Source: UBA5941 sp021824385 (GTDB taxonomy: Bacteria > Patescibacteriota > Microgenomatia > UBA8517). From it: a stretch of DNA of 5,526 nt. The stretch covers positions 1-5,526 of the forward strand of contig DAIEQM010000030.1 of NCBI GenBank assembly GCA_027347685.1, in the 5' to 3' direction. This document shows positions 1-4,218 of this stretch, in pieces (the stretch's first letter is position 1; each line of letters opens with the position of its first letter). The notes under the pieces were generated by a model. The model saw nothing but the letters and a program-made list of their open reading frames with translations, had not been told where the DNA came from and ran no database searches. Both the position numbers and the translations under genes were made by a program.

Positions 1-445
1 TGAACGCAAGAAGGCCAGCGTAGCCAACAATCATTCGACTTGGTGGGTTACCGCTGCAACTTTTGTAATCTGACGGTGCAATCGAAGCCACTTTTTTAAA
101 TGACTCGGTACCGTACTGATCGGTAAGACGCAGTGTGCCATCCGAAATTTCATAGTGATAATCGGCATGGACATTTGCGTTACCACCCATCATGATTTGA
201 TATTGATCAACGTGTATTGTTGTGGAGTCGGCCGTATACGTTCCCGAGGCATACATCTCAGTAATGCCGGTTGAAATAAAACCGCTCGGGGTAAATTCAA
301 GACCCCACCGAAAAGCGGTTGGGTCGACGTTCTCCCAGATGCCCCACAATGCTGATTCCCCGTTTTGTGCATGCACAAAACGTAAGTTCAGCCCAATAAC
401 TATCAATACACTCAGGAAAGCAAAAACCATTCGTTTCACAAACAT
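1..445 (-). CDS. Secreted lipocalin-like hypothetical protein, N-terminal part (3' end outside window)
   Basis: This reading frame is open from an ATG at 443-445 for 148 codons and leaves the window without a stop, so the protein is incomplete. A strong RBS, AGGAGG (complement of 451-456), lies 5 nt before the ATG and fixes the start. Residues 1-26 form a signal peptide (MFVKR, then a hydrophobic stretch, ending FVHA before QNGE), so export is likely. The mature part (LWGIWENVDP, FRWGLEFTPSG, ASGTYTADSTTIHV, YHYEISDGTLRLTD, FKKV) alternates Trp/Gly turns and short beta strands, as in small lipocalin-like or calycin domains of the DUF5640 type. That comparison is from memory and is tentative. 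Two clues after residue 120 are a Cys (SCSG) and a hydrophobic stretch (MIVGYAGLLAF) at the window edge that could start a membrane segment. It is divergent from the gene at 619. Being a gene is near certain; its function is unknown. Confidence 0.85.
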   Translation of the reverse strand, partial: MFVKRMVFAFLSVLIVIGLNLRFVHAQNGESALWGIWENVDPTAFRWGLEFTPSGFISTGITEMYASGTYTADSTTIHVDQYQIMMGGNANVHADYHYEISDGTLRLTDQYGTESFKKVASIAPSDYKSCSGNPPSRMIVGYAGLLAF

Positions 446-500
446 ATAGTCCTCCTATCGTTTGTATTTACTGTAATGTGCTAGAAAATTAGCGTGCTGA

Positions 501-529
501 ATTGTACTCTCTTTTTAGCCCTTATACAA
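501..529 (-). promoter_or_regulatory. Sigma-70-like promoter for the minus-strand secreted protein
   Basis: Read on the minus strand, TTGTAT (complement of 524-529) is followed after exactly 17 bp by TACAAT (complement of 501-506, 5/6 match to TATAAT). Transcription would start near 494 and give a 5' leader of about 50 nt that contains the AGGAGG site. The -35 matches consensus only 4/6. Confidence 0.5.
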
Positions 530-541
530 GGCAAAATCGAT

Positions 542-560
542 AATTTCTTGCAAAGAAATT
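542..560. promoter_or_regulatory. Perfect inverted repeat over the -35 box (possible operator)
   Basis: AATTTCTT-GCA-AAGAAATT is a perfect 8+3+8 inverted repeat. It covers the proposed -35 hexamer (548-553) of the plus-strand gene and lies 12 bp from the -35 of the divergent minus-strand promoter. Its size and position suit a dimeric transcription factor that could affect both genes. No regulator is encoded nearby in the window, and an AT-rich palindrome can arise by chance. Confidence 0.4.
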
Positions 561-576
561 GTTCTTGCCCCATAAT
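548..576 (+). promoter_or_regulatory. Promoter for the 619-1149 membrane protein gene
   Basis: TTGCAA (548-553) and CATAAT (571-576, 5/6) are separated by 17 bp. The predicted transcript starts near 583, about 24 nt before the RBS at 607-612. Confidence 0.5.
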
Positions 577-618
577 AAGTAGTCCTTCACCGATTAAATT
601 GAAATTAAGGGGTGTTAT

Positions 619-1149
619 GTGGGTAAAACGGAGACTCAAGAGATTCGGGCGAAGCAGAATTTGTTTCTGAGAGGATGGATTATCAAGCTCGTAATTCTTT
701 TTGGTGCGGGGTGTGTTTTGCTTACTATTGTAAGTACGATGGGGGAACTAGGGCTGACAGGCAAAAGTTCAATCAACTTGGGATTTGCAAACATTGAAGT
801 CAATTCCGGGGAAAGCCAAAAGCTCAATCCCAACCAGCAGCAGCAGCTGGAGCAAAAAGCGAGAGAACCGGTGGCCCAATCGTTTAATACAAACAATGCA
901 GCCGGGTATTGCAGCTATGAATACGGTTCATATTCGTTCTCTCTCTATCCTAACGTGCCATACGGCCCTTCATACAATGGGTATTATGTGACTACCTCTG
1001 GCGGAAGCCAATTTGGAGTCTTGGATCCGTATGGAACATTTACTGGCATTACTGCACAGACAAGTGGCAGGTGGCAGAACGCGATAGACGGTGGGGACGT
1101 TGAAGTTTGCTTTGATGCAAACGGAAGCTATGCACGATTTAGGTACTAG
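619..1149 (+). CDS. Single-pass membrane-anchored hypothetical protein (176 aa)
   Basis: The start is a GTG at 619, chosen because AAGGGG (607-612) sits 6 nt upstream and the nearby ATG at 617 is in another frame that soon stops. The stop is TAG. Residues 1-20 are polar and positively charged, about 21-41 form one transmembrane helix (IIKLVILFGAGCVLLTIV), and 65-90 are a low-complexity Gln/Asn linker (LNPNQQQQLEQK). The C-terminal domain (about 95-176) is rich in Tyr, Gly and Ser and ends on an aromatic strand (YARFRY). Cys98 and Cys164 in that domain could form a disulfide outside the cell; Cys32 is in the membrane helix. The charge pattern suggests the N terminus inside and the C-terminal domain outside. 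I do not recognise the domain. The gene stands alone between its own promoter and a terminator. Confidence 0.85.
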   Translation: MGKTETQEIRAKQNLFLRGWIIKLVILFGAGCVLLTIVSTMGELGLTGKSSINLGFANIEVNSGESQKLNPNQQQQLEQKAREPVAQSFNTNNAAGYCSYEYGSYSFSLYPNVPYGPSYNGYYVTTSGGSQFGVLDPYGTFTGITAQTSGRWQNAIDGGDVEVCFDANGSYARFRY

Positions 1150-1168
1150 TTTTTAAAAGTTTAGATGA

Positions 1169-1201
1169 GGGCTCGCAACATGAGCGAGCCTTTACTTTTT
1201 T
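1169..1201 (+). terminator. Rho-independent terminator after the 619-1149 gene
   Basis: GGCTCGC (1170-1176) pairs with GCGAGCC (1184-1190) around a 7-nt loop and is followed by a T-rich tail (TTTACTTTTTT). It lies 20 nt after the stop codon and separates this gene from the tRNA-Phe transcript. Confidence 0.85.
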
Positions 1202-1215
1202 ACTACGGTATCATT

Positions 1216-1224
1216 TGGTATAAT
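1216..1224 (+). promoter_or_regulatory. Extended -10 promoter for the tRNA-Phe/tRNA-Gly/DUF1801 transcript
   Basis: TGGTATAAT is a perfect TATAAT (1219-1224) with the TGn extension. No good -35 is present; the upstream T-run belongs to the preceding terminator. Transcription would begin near 1231, just before the tRNA-like hairpin at 1238-1262. Confidence 0.55.
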
Positions 1225-1237
1225 AGGTTTCACTTGA

Positions 1238-1262
1238 GCCGAGATAGACAAGTATATCTCGG
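1238..1262 (+). repeat. Partial copy of the tRNA-Phe 5' end folded as an acceptor-like hairpin
   Basis: Bases 1238-1252 match the first 15 bases of the downstream tRNA-Phe (1277-1291) at 14 positions (GCCGAGATAG then A/C then CAAG). CCGAGATA (1239-1246) pairs perfectly with TATCTCGG (1255-1262) across an 8-nt loop. The same TATCTCGG arm is an equally perfect complement of CCGAGATA in the real tRNA at 1278-1285. It is not a tRNA, because the anticodon and T arms are absent. It is either a duplication relic or a regulatory leader structure. Confidence 0.65.
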
Positions 1263-1276
1263 TTGAAGATAAATAA

Positions 1277-1349
1277 GCCGAGATAGCCAAGGTGGTCACG
1301 GCGGGCGCCTGAAGAGCGTCAGATGTTGGTTCAACTCCAACTCTCGGCA
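1277..1349 (+). tRNA. tRNA-Phe (anticodon GAA)
   Basis: All arms fold. The acceptor is GCCGAGA/TCTCGGC with discriminator A1349. The D arm is GCC/GGC. The anticodon stem is GGCGC/GCGTC with one G-T pair and loop CTGAAGA, so the anticodon is GAA. The variable loop is 4 nt and the T arm is GTTGG/CCAAC with loop TTCAACT. Length is 73 nt. CCA is not encoded (CCG follows). It appears to be the first gene of a transcript that continues into tRNA-Gly. Confidence 0.95.
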
Positions 1350-1378
1350 CCGATAAAGCACATTTATTTGTATTTAAC

Positions 1379-1450
1379 CGATTTTGAGTCATCAAAATCG
1401 AAGAGGAATAACTGATGAGCGGATAGTTCTTGCGAAGCAAGACAAGAAGC
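1379..1450 (+). repeat. Two-hairpin repeat element, copy A (upstream of tRNA-Gly)
   Basis: Hairpin 1 is CGATTTTGA (1379-1387), loop GTCA, TCAAAATCG (1392-1400), a perfect 9-bp stem with no T-run after it. A linker with GAATAAC (1406-1412) and GAGCGG (1417-1422) follows. Hairpin 2 is TCTTGC-GAA-GCAAGA (1428-1442), then CAAG and AAGC. The same order of words occurs before tRNA-Leu at 4219-4292. In hairpin 2, a C-G pair here is a T-A pair there, so pairing is kept. It fills most of the 118-nt Phe-Gly spacer. Confidence 0.6.
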
Positions 1451-1467
1451 GATTCAAGTTATGACGT

Positions 1468-1541
1468 GCGGGTATAGCTTAATGGTAGAGCTCCTGGTTG
1501 CCAATCAGGTTACCCGGGTTCGATTCCCGGTACCCGCTCCA
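1468..1541 (+). tRNA. tRNA-Gly (anticodon GCC)
   Basis: The acceptor is GCGGGTA/TACCCGC with discriminator T1538. The D arm is GCTT/GAGC, the anticodon stem CCTGG/TCAGG with loop TTGCCAA (anticodon GCC), the variable loop 4 nt and the T arm CCGGG/CCCGG with loop TTCGATT. The body ends at 1538, and the next three bases (1539-1541) read CCA, the only tRNA here followed by CCA. Only two bases (AG) then separate it from the ATG of the DUF1801 gene. Whether the CCA is a true encoded tail or chance cannot be settled from one copy. Confidence 0.95.
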
Positions 1542-1543
1542 AG

Positions 1544-1906
1544 ATGGATGGCGCTACAAAATATTCAACTATTGATGAGTATATTTCTGTTTTCCCAAAA
1601 GAGGTGCAGATAATTCTTCAGAAAATTCGAACAACTATTCACAAAGAAGCTCCAACAGCCACAGAGGCAATTTCTTATGGTATTCCGACATTTAAGTTAC
1701 AAGGAAATCTTATACATTTCGGAGGATTTAAAGACCACGTGAGTTTATTTCCCGGTTCAGAAGCAGTTGAAGTTTTTGCCAAAGACTTACAAAAATATAC
1801 CGTATCAAAAGGCACCATTCAGTTTCCACTCGACAAACCAATTCCGTATGAACTGGTGAAGCGAATTACCAAGTTCAGGGTAGAGAAAAGTACTTCAAAC
1901 AAATAA
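1544..1906 (+). CDS. DUF1801 (YdhG/Fra-like) domain protein
   Basis: The 120-residue product is the usual size for a stand-alone DUF1801 domain and carries the family landmarks in order: STIDEYISVFP (8-18), QKIRTTI (26-32), EAISYGIPTF (41-50), FKDHVSLFPG (62-71), SKGTIQFPLDKPIP (88-101) and KFRVE (110-114). It has no signal peptide and should be cytoplasmic. The family includes the Bacillus Fra protein, described as an iron chaperone, but most members are uncharacterised, so no activity is assigned here. The ATG lies 2 nt after the tRNA-Gly CCA, no RBS precedes it, and no other start in frame would keep the conserved N terminus. Translation therefore probably uses a leaderless or very short 5' end made by tRNA 3' processing. 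A double stop (TAATAA) ends the frame. Confidence 0.92.
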   Translation: MDGATKYSTIDEYISVFPKEVQIILQKIRTTIHKEAPTATEAISYGIPTFKLQGNLIHFGGFKDHVSLFPGSEAVEVFAKDLQKYTVSKGTIQFPLDKPIPYELVKRITKFRVEKSTSNK

Positions 1907-1922
1907 TAAACAAGTTTGTTTT

Positions 1923-1962
1923 AGAAAAAATAAACGGAGAAGGTTAAGAACCGTTCTCCGTT
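1923..1962 (-). terminator. Rho-independent terminator for the small minus-strand gene
   Basis: AACGGAGAA-GGTT (1933-1945) pairs with AACC-G-TTCTCCGTT (1949-1962): 13 pairs, one bulged G and a 3-nt loop. On the minus strand the stem is followed by TATTTTTTC, a proper U-tract. On the plus strand no T-run follows, so it mainly serves transcripts from the right, although the stem might also slow the convergent DUF1801 transcript. Confidence 0.8.
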
Positions 1963-1972
1963 CGCGGCATTG

Positions 1973-2140
1973 TTATCCGCATGTGTTCGAAAGCGACGGC
2001 ATTGATGTACCAGTAATGACCAGCTTCGGTGATGCGCGGTCGTTTGCTTTATGATTTGAGCGAACCGGGTTTGTTTCACCAGACGGCGCCTCTTGATCAT
2101 CAAGAAATTCGACCGACCCACACCTGACAAAACTTAGCAT
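1973..2140 (-). CDS. Small hypothetical protein (55 aa) with its own promoter and terminator
   Basis: The frame runs from ATG (complement of 2138-2140) to TAA (complement of 1973-1975). This start is preferred because AAAGGA (complement of 2148-2153) lies 7 nt upstream. A longer version starting at 2161 (62 aa) is possible, but that ATG is inside a hairpin without a separate RBS. The product is polar, with no membrane segment or signal peptide, begins MLSFVRCGSVEFLDDQEAP and ends PSLSNTCG. I do not recognise the family. The gene is a complete unit: promoter 2189-2217, RBS, ORF, and a terminator 10 nt after the stop. It is visibly richer in G+C than its neighbours, which may mean transfer or a structured RNA instead of a coding gene. 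It is convergent with DUF1801 and divergent from tRNA-Arg. Confidence 0.5.
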   Translation of the reverse strand: MLSFVRCGSVEFLDDQEAPSGETNPVRSNHKANDRASPKLVITGTSMPSLSNTCG

Positions 2141-2158
2141 TCTGTCGTCCTTTCTCTT

Positions 2159-2179
2159 CATTTCACTTTTTGTGAAATG
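2159..2179 (-). promoter_or_regulatory. Hairpin in the 5' leader of the small minus-strand gene
   Basis: CATTTCAC (2159-2166) and GTGAAATG (2172-2179) form a perfect 8-bp stem with a 5-nt T loop (A loop on the transcribed strand). On the minus-strand transcript it lies at the very 5' end and includes the upstream ATG (2161) but leaves the RBS at 2148-2153 free. It could stabilise the RNA or hide the upstream start. Confidence 0.45.
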
Positions 2180-2188
2180 CGATAAGGT

Positions 2189-2217
2189 ACTATATTAATT
2201 TCAAAACTCGCATGCAA
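2189..2217 (-). promoter_or_regulatory. Promoter for the small minus-strand gene
   Basis: On the minus strand, TTGCAT (complement of 2212-2217) and TATAGT (complement of 2189-2194) are 17 bp apart. Both hexamers and the spacing are identical to the candidate sRNA promoter at 3942-3970. The start would be near 2182, about 41 nt before the preferred ATG. Confidence 0.6.
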
Positions 2218-2230
2218 GTAGTAATTTGCG

Positions 2231-2236
2231 TATAAT
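2231..2236 (+). promoter_or_regulatory. -10 element for the tRNA-Arg/tRNA-Lys transcript
   Basis: A perfect TATAAT would place the transcription start near 2243, 12 nt before tRNA-Arg. No convincing -35 is seen at 16-18 bp. It is divergent from the small-gene promoter at 2189-2217. Confidence 0.5.
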
Positions 2237-2254
2237 ATGAGCGTAGTATAATAG

Positions 2255-2328
2255 GTCCCTGTAGCTCATCTGGATAGAGCGACTCCCTTCTAAGGAGTAG
2301 GTAGCTGGTTCGAGTCCAGCCAGGGACA
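2255..2328 (+). tRNA. tRNA-Arg (anticodon TCT)
   Basis: The acceptor is GTCCCTG/CAGGGAC with discriminator A2328. The D arm is GCTC/GAGC, the anticodon stem ACTCC/GGAGT with loop CTTCTAA (anticodon TCT, for AGA/AGG), the variable loop AGGTA and the T arm GCTGG/CCAGC with loop TTCGAGT. Length is 74 nt and no CCA is encoded. Confidence 0.96.
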
Positions 2329-2346
2329 CTAGTAGTTAGTGTAGGT

Positions 2347-2395
2347 ATATGCATCCGTAGCTCAGTGGTAAGTAAACTTGCCACTTCGTTCGGAT
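2347..2395 (+). repeat. Partial copy of the tRNA-Lys 5' end with a complementary arm
   Basis: Bases 2347-2370 (24 nt) are identical to 2405-2428, which span 4 nt of leader plus the first 20 nt of tRNA-Lys. The copy then diverges and forms its own structure: GTGGTAAG (2365-2372), loop TAAA, CTTGCCAC (2377-2384) as an 8-bp stem with one G-T pair, enclosed by ATCCG (2353-2357) with CGGAT (2391-2395). It lacks anticodon and T arms and is not a functional tRNA. Confidence 0.75.
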
Positions 2396-2408
2396 TTAAC
2401 ACAAATAT

Positions 2409-2480
2409 GCATCCGTAGCTCAGTGGTAGAGCAGTCGCCTCTTAAGCGATTGGTCGTGGGTTCGAACCCCACCGGGTGCA
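2409..2480 (+). tRNA. tRNA-Lys (anticodon CTT)
   Basis: The acceptor is GCATCCG/CGGGTGC (one T-G pair) with discriminator A2480. The D arm is GCTC/GAGC, the anticodon stem GTCGC/GCGAT with loop CTCTTAA (anticodon CTT), the variable loop TGGTC and the T arm GTGGG/CCCAC with loop TTCGAAC. Length is 72 nt and no CCA is encoded. It lies 80 nt after tRNA-Arg and 70 nt before the transglycosylase-like gene, with no clear promoter in between, so co-transcription is likely. Confidence 0.96.
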
Positions 2481-2550
2481 CAAGAAATTTACGAGCTTCC
2501 AGTCTCTGGGTTAGTTTGCTAATATGTTAAACTGTAAACAAGCTTAAGAC

Positions 2551-3132
2551 ATGCGACTATCTTTTCTGACAGCACAACGGACATTCGCCATTTCTGCTTT
2601 TTACGTTATCTTTACTCCTTTTGTTTTGCTCCTTAGTTTTATGCTTCTTACGGCAAAAACTCCGGTCGTTCAAAAACAGGGGAATCCTGTTCGCATTTTC
2701 TCCTCGCTCCCGAGTGTTTATCCATCTGAAAACTTCACCTTGGCAACAGCTGATGCACGAGTTCCCATTATTCATGCTTATCTTTCTAAATTTGGATCTC
2801 CACTCGCGCCCTATGCAGAAAAAATTGTTGCAGAGGCTGACAAAGACGGTATTGATTTTCGGCTGCTTACGGCAATTGCTCGACAGGAAAGCAACTTGTG
2901 TAAATACGCACCTGAAGGCACCTACAACTGTTGGGGATGGGGAATTCATAAAGCAGGAACACTTGGATTTGAAAGCTTTGATGAAGCAATTGAAGTAGTC
3001 TCGCTTGGCTTAAAACAAAAATATATCGCACAAGGCCTGGTCACCCCAGAAGAAATTATGAGTAAATACACTCCTTCTTCAAACGGGTCATGGGCGCATG
3101 GCGTCCAATCATTTTTAGATGATCTCCAATGA
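2551..3132 (+). CDS. Membrane-anchored lysozyme-fold (lytic transglycosylase-like) protein
   Basis: The ATG at 2551 is the first possible start because an in-frame TAA lies 6 nt upstream; no good RBS is seen. Residues 12-34 are a hydrophobic helix (signal anchor), so the rest is probably outside the membrane. The domain at about 85-193 has the goose-lysozyme/SLT pattern: PYAEKIVAEADKDGIDFRLL (87-106), then AIARQES with candidate catalytic Glu113, then CKYAPEGTYNCWGWGIH (117-133), a Phe-x-Ser-Phe-Asp-Glu-Ala helix (140-146) and YTPSSNGSWAHGVQSFLDDL (173-192). Cys117 and Cys127 may pair. It likely cleaves peptidoglycan during wall growth or remodelling, though activity is inferred from the fold. 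It is shorter than typical SLT enzymes (193 aa). Its 3' end overlaps the methyltransferase frame by 14 bp, so the two are probably one operon. Confidence 0.85.
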   Translation: MRLSFLTAQRTFAISAFYVIFTPFVLLLSFMLLTAKTPVVQKQGNPVRIFSSLPSVYPSENFTLATADARVPIIHAYLSKFGSPLAPYAEKIVAEADKDGIDFRLLTAIARQESNLCKYAPEGTYNCWGWGIHKAGTLGFESFDEAIEVVSLGLKQKYIAQGLVTPEEIMSKYTPSSNGSWAHGVQSFLDDLQ

Positions 3133-3907
3133 TTTTTATATGAGTAATATATCTGCCCACTACGATACCTACGACTACCCTGCATATTGGAAGGGGCGAG
3201 ATTATGAACACATTAGTGAAGTCATTGCAATCAATGCACTGCTATCCAAACAGCAAAAATTCAATTCACTCGTTGATGTTGGAGGAGGGTATGGGCGTCT
3301 AATTCCACATTACTTAGATAAAGCAGATAAAATAATACTCGCCGAGCCGTCTATTCACCTCATTGATATCGCTCGAGAGACATTCAAAAAAAACAAACGC
3401 ATTTCTTTTGTCCATTCGCCAATTGAAAATCTTCTTACAAACATGAAGCCAGAATCAGTGGATGCAATTTGTTTAGTACGGGTCATGCATCACTTGTCAG
3501 ATCCTTCATCGGCAATCGATACATTTTCAAAGCTTCTCAAAAAGAATGGAATTCTTGTATTAGAATTTGCAAACAAAATTCATGGTAAGGCACAGTTTGC
3601 CAATTTGTGTAAAGGCGACTTCAATTTTTCAAAAGACACAACGCCATCAGACAGAAGATGTTTGGAGAACAAAAAAGATAAAGTTATTTCCTTCTATAAT
3701 TACCACCCAAAAACTATTAAAGACGCACTAGCGTCATCAGGTTTTAAAATTCTTGGGACTCGTTCCGTGTCAAATGTGCGTAGTCCGTTTGTGAAAAAAC
3801 ATATGCCAATTTCATGGCTCGTGAAGGTTGAAGAACTGCTCCAGGTGCCTTTTGCACCACTCTATTTTGGCCCCTCTATTTTTGTTTTAGCTCAAAAACA
3901 AGGCTAA
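3119..3907 (+). CDS. Class I SAM-dependent methyltransferase
   Basis: The 262-residue product has a Rossmann-type methyltransferase core: motif I VDVGGGYGR (52-60), an acidic end of strand 2 at Glu76 (ILAEPS), a motif IV-like DAICLVRVMHHLSDP (115-129) and strand 5 GILVLEF (144-150). This matches the Methyltransf_11/25 type. An N-terminal YDTYDYPAYWKGRDYE (15-30) precedes the core, and the C-terminal part (from about 185) probably forms the substrate-binding region. The substrate cannot be told from sequence, and no membrane segment is seen. Two starts are possible: ATG 3119, overlapping the upstream gene by 14 bp, or ATG 3140, 7 nt after its stop, giving 255 aa. Neither has an RBS. The shorter form is plausible because the conserved part begins just after it. 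Close coupling to the transglycosylase-like gene suggests co-expression. Confidence 0.88.
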   Translation: MISNDFYMSNISAHYDTYDYPAYWKGRDYEHISEVIAINALLSKQQKFNSLVDVGGGYGRLIPHYLDKADKIILAEPSIHLIDIARETFKKNKRISFVHSPIENLLTNMKPESVDAICLVRVMHHLSDPSSAIDTFSKLLKKNGILVLEFANKIHGKAQFANLCKGDFNFSKDTTPSDRRCLENKKDKVISFYNYHPKTIKDALASSGFKILGTRSVSNVRSPFVKKHMPISWLVKVEELLQVPFAPLYFGPSIFVLAQKQG

Positions 3908-3941
3908 AAACCGTTTTGAAGGCCAAAAAACACTCTACCAC

Positions 3942-3970
3942 TTGCATATCTCATAATACTGTGATATAGT
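3942..3970 (+). promoter_or_regulatory. Promoter of the candidate small RNA
   Basis: TTGCAT (3942-3947) and TATAGT (3965-3970) are 17 bp apart, giving a start near 3977. The hexamers and spacing equal those of the small minus-strand gene promoter (2189-2217), though the spacer sequences differ. It lies just after the methyltransferase stop. Confidence 0.6.
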
Positions 3971-3976
3971 ATTCTT

Positions 3977-4068
3977 ACGTCGATTGGTTGACTACGTTAA
4001 AACGTAGCTTGACTCAGAGACTTTATCTTTGCAAAAAGAACAGATTAACCCCTCCGGGGGTTTTTCTG
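3977..4068 (+). ncRNA. Candidate small non-coding RNA (about 90 nt)
   Basis: A promoter and a terminator bracket about 90 nt with no ATG and no usable ORF. Three hairpins are visible in order: CTACGT-TAAA-ACGTAG (3992-4007), TCTTT-GCAA-AAAGA (4026-4039, capped by a GNRA-type GCAA loop) and the terminator stem (4047-4062). The 5' UUCUU near 3972-3976 could also pair with AAGAA at 4036-4040 if transcription starts early enough. No protein gene follows, so this is not an obvious riboswitch leader. I recognise no known family; it does not show the hallmark motifs of SRP RNA, 6S RNA or tmRNA. The exact 5' end is inferred. Confidence 0.5.
4047..4066 (+). terminator. Rho-independent terminator ending the candidate sRNA
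   Basis: AACCCC (4047-4052), loop TCCG, GGGGTT (4057-4062), then the rest of a five-T run. Flanking CAGA (4041-4044) and TCTG (4065-4068) could extend the stem across an internal loop. Confidence 0.85.
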
Positions 4069-4218
4069 TGCCTGTAAAATCAGTATACACTACTCATTCA
4101 AGAGGTTTCACGTCTTGATTTTTCGAAGGATTTCGTTCTGTTCGGAGTGCATGGGCAAAACGCAAAATTTTAATGAAACTAAGGTATAATGCATTTGTCT
4201 TGACTTTTGTTTTAAAAC
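4069..4218. other. Gene-free stretch before tRNA-Leu
   Basis: No convincing coding region is present on either strand. A minus-strand frame of 66 codons covers part of it but has no RBS, and its first third is the two-hairpin repeat. The stretch contains the candidate -10 at 4185-4190 and most of the palindrome TTTGTTTT-AAAACAAA (4206-4221). The rest (4069-4180) shows nothing I can assign. Confidence 0.6.
4185..4190 (+). promoter_or_regulatory. -10 element for the tRNA-Leu/CAP transcript
   Basis: A perfect TATAAT sits in GGTATAATGC, similar to the tRNA-Phe promoter context. The -35 region is weak. Transcription from about 4197 would give a leader of about 113 nt that includes a 16-bp palindrome and repeat copy B. 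TTGACT at 4200-4205 offers an alternative -35, but its best -10 (TGTAAA, 19 bp away) is poor. Confidence 0.45.

Noticed and set aside
222..449. Plus-strand frame of 75 codons
   Set aside because: It is antisense to the well-supported minus-strand gene with signal peptide and AGGAGG site, and has no RBS or recognisable domain.
1192..1440. Minus-strand frame of 82 codons containing VPRVGVEPTSDA
   Set aside because: It is antisense tRNA-Phe; the familiar-looking peptide is the translated complement of a tRNA.
1539..1541. Encoded CCA tail of tRNA-Gly as evidence that this organism encodes CCA
   Set aside because: The other four tRNAs lack CCA, so this single case may be coincidence, and CCA is presumably added enzymatically.
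2247..2252. Second TATAAT before tRNA-Arg
   Set aside because: Transcription from it would begin inside the tRNA, so the TATAAT at 2231 is the better choice.
2190..2402. Minus-strand frame of 70 codons
   Set aside because: It runs antisense through tRNA-Arg and the tRNA-Lys partial copy, so its apparent peptide motifs come from tRNA sequence.
2349..2428. CRISPR array or integration (att) site from the 24-nt direct repeat
   Set aside because: Only two copies exist, one is a real tRNA, no integrase or cas gene is near, and the 34 nt between copies is too short for an inserted element.
2557..2949. Minus-strand frame of 130 codons and a plus-strand frame of 125 codons at 2621-2998
   Set aside because: Both are shadows of the transglycosylase-like gene, which has coherent domain structure.
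3130..3132. Recoding of TGA as glycine (as in SR1/Gracilibacteria)
   Set aside because: TGA occurs only as the terminal codon of the transglycosylase-like gene, no other gene has an in-frame TGA, and reading through would add only four residues before TAA.
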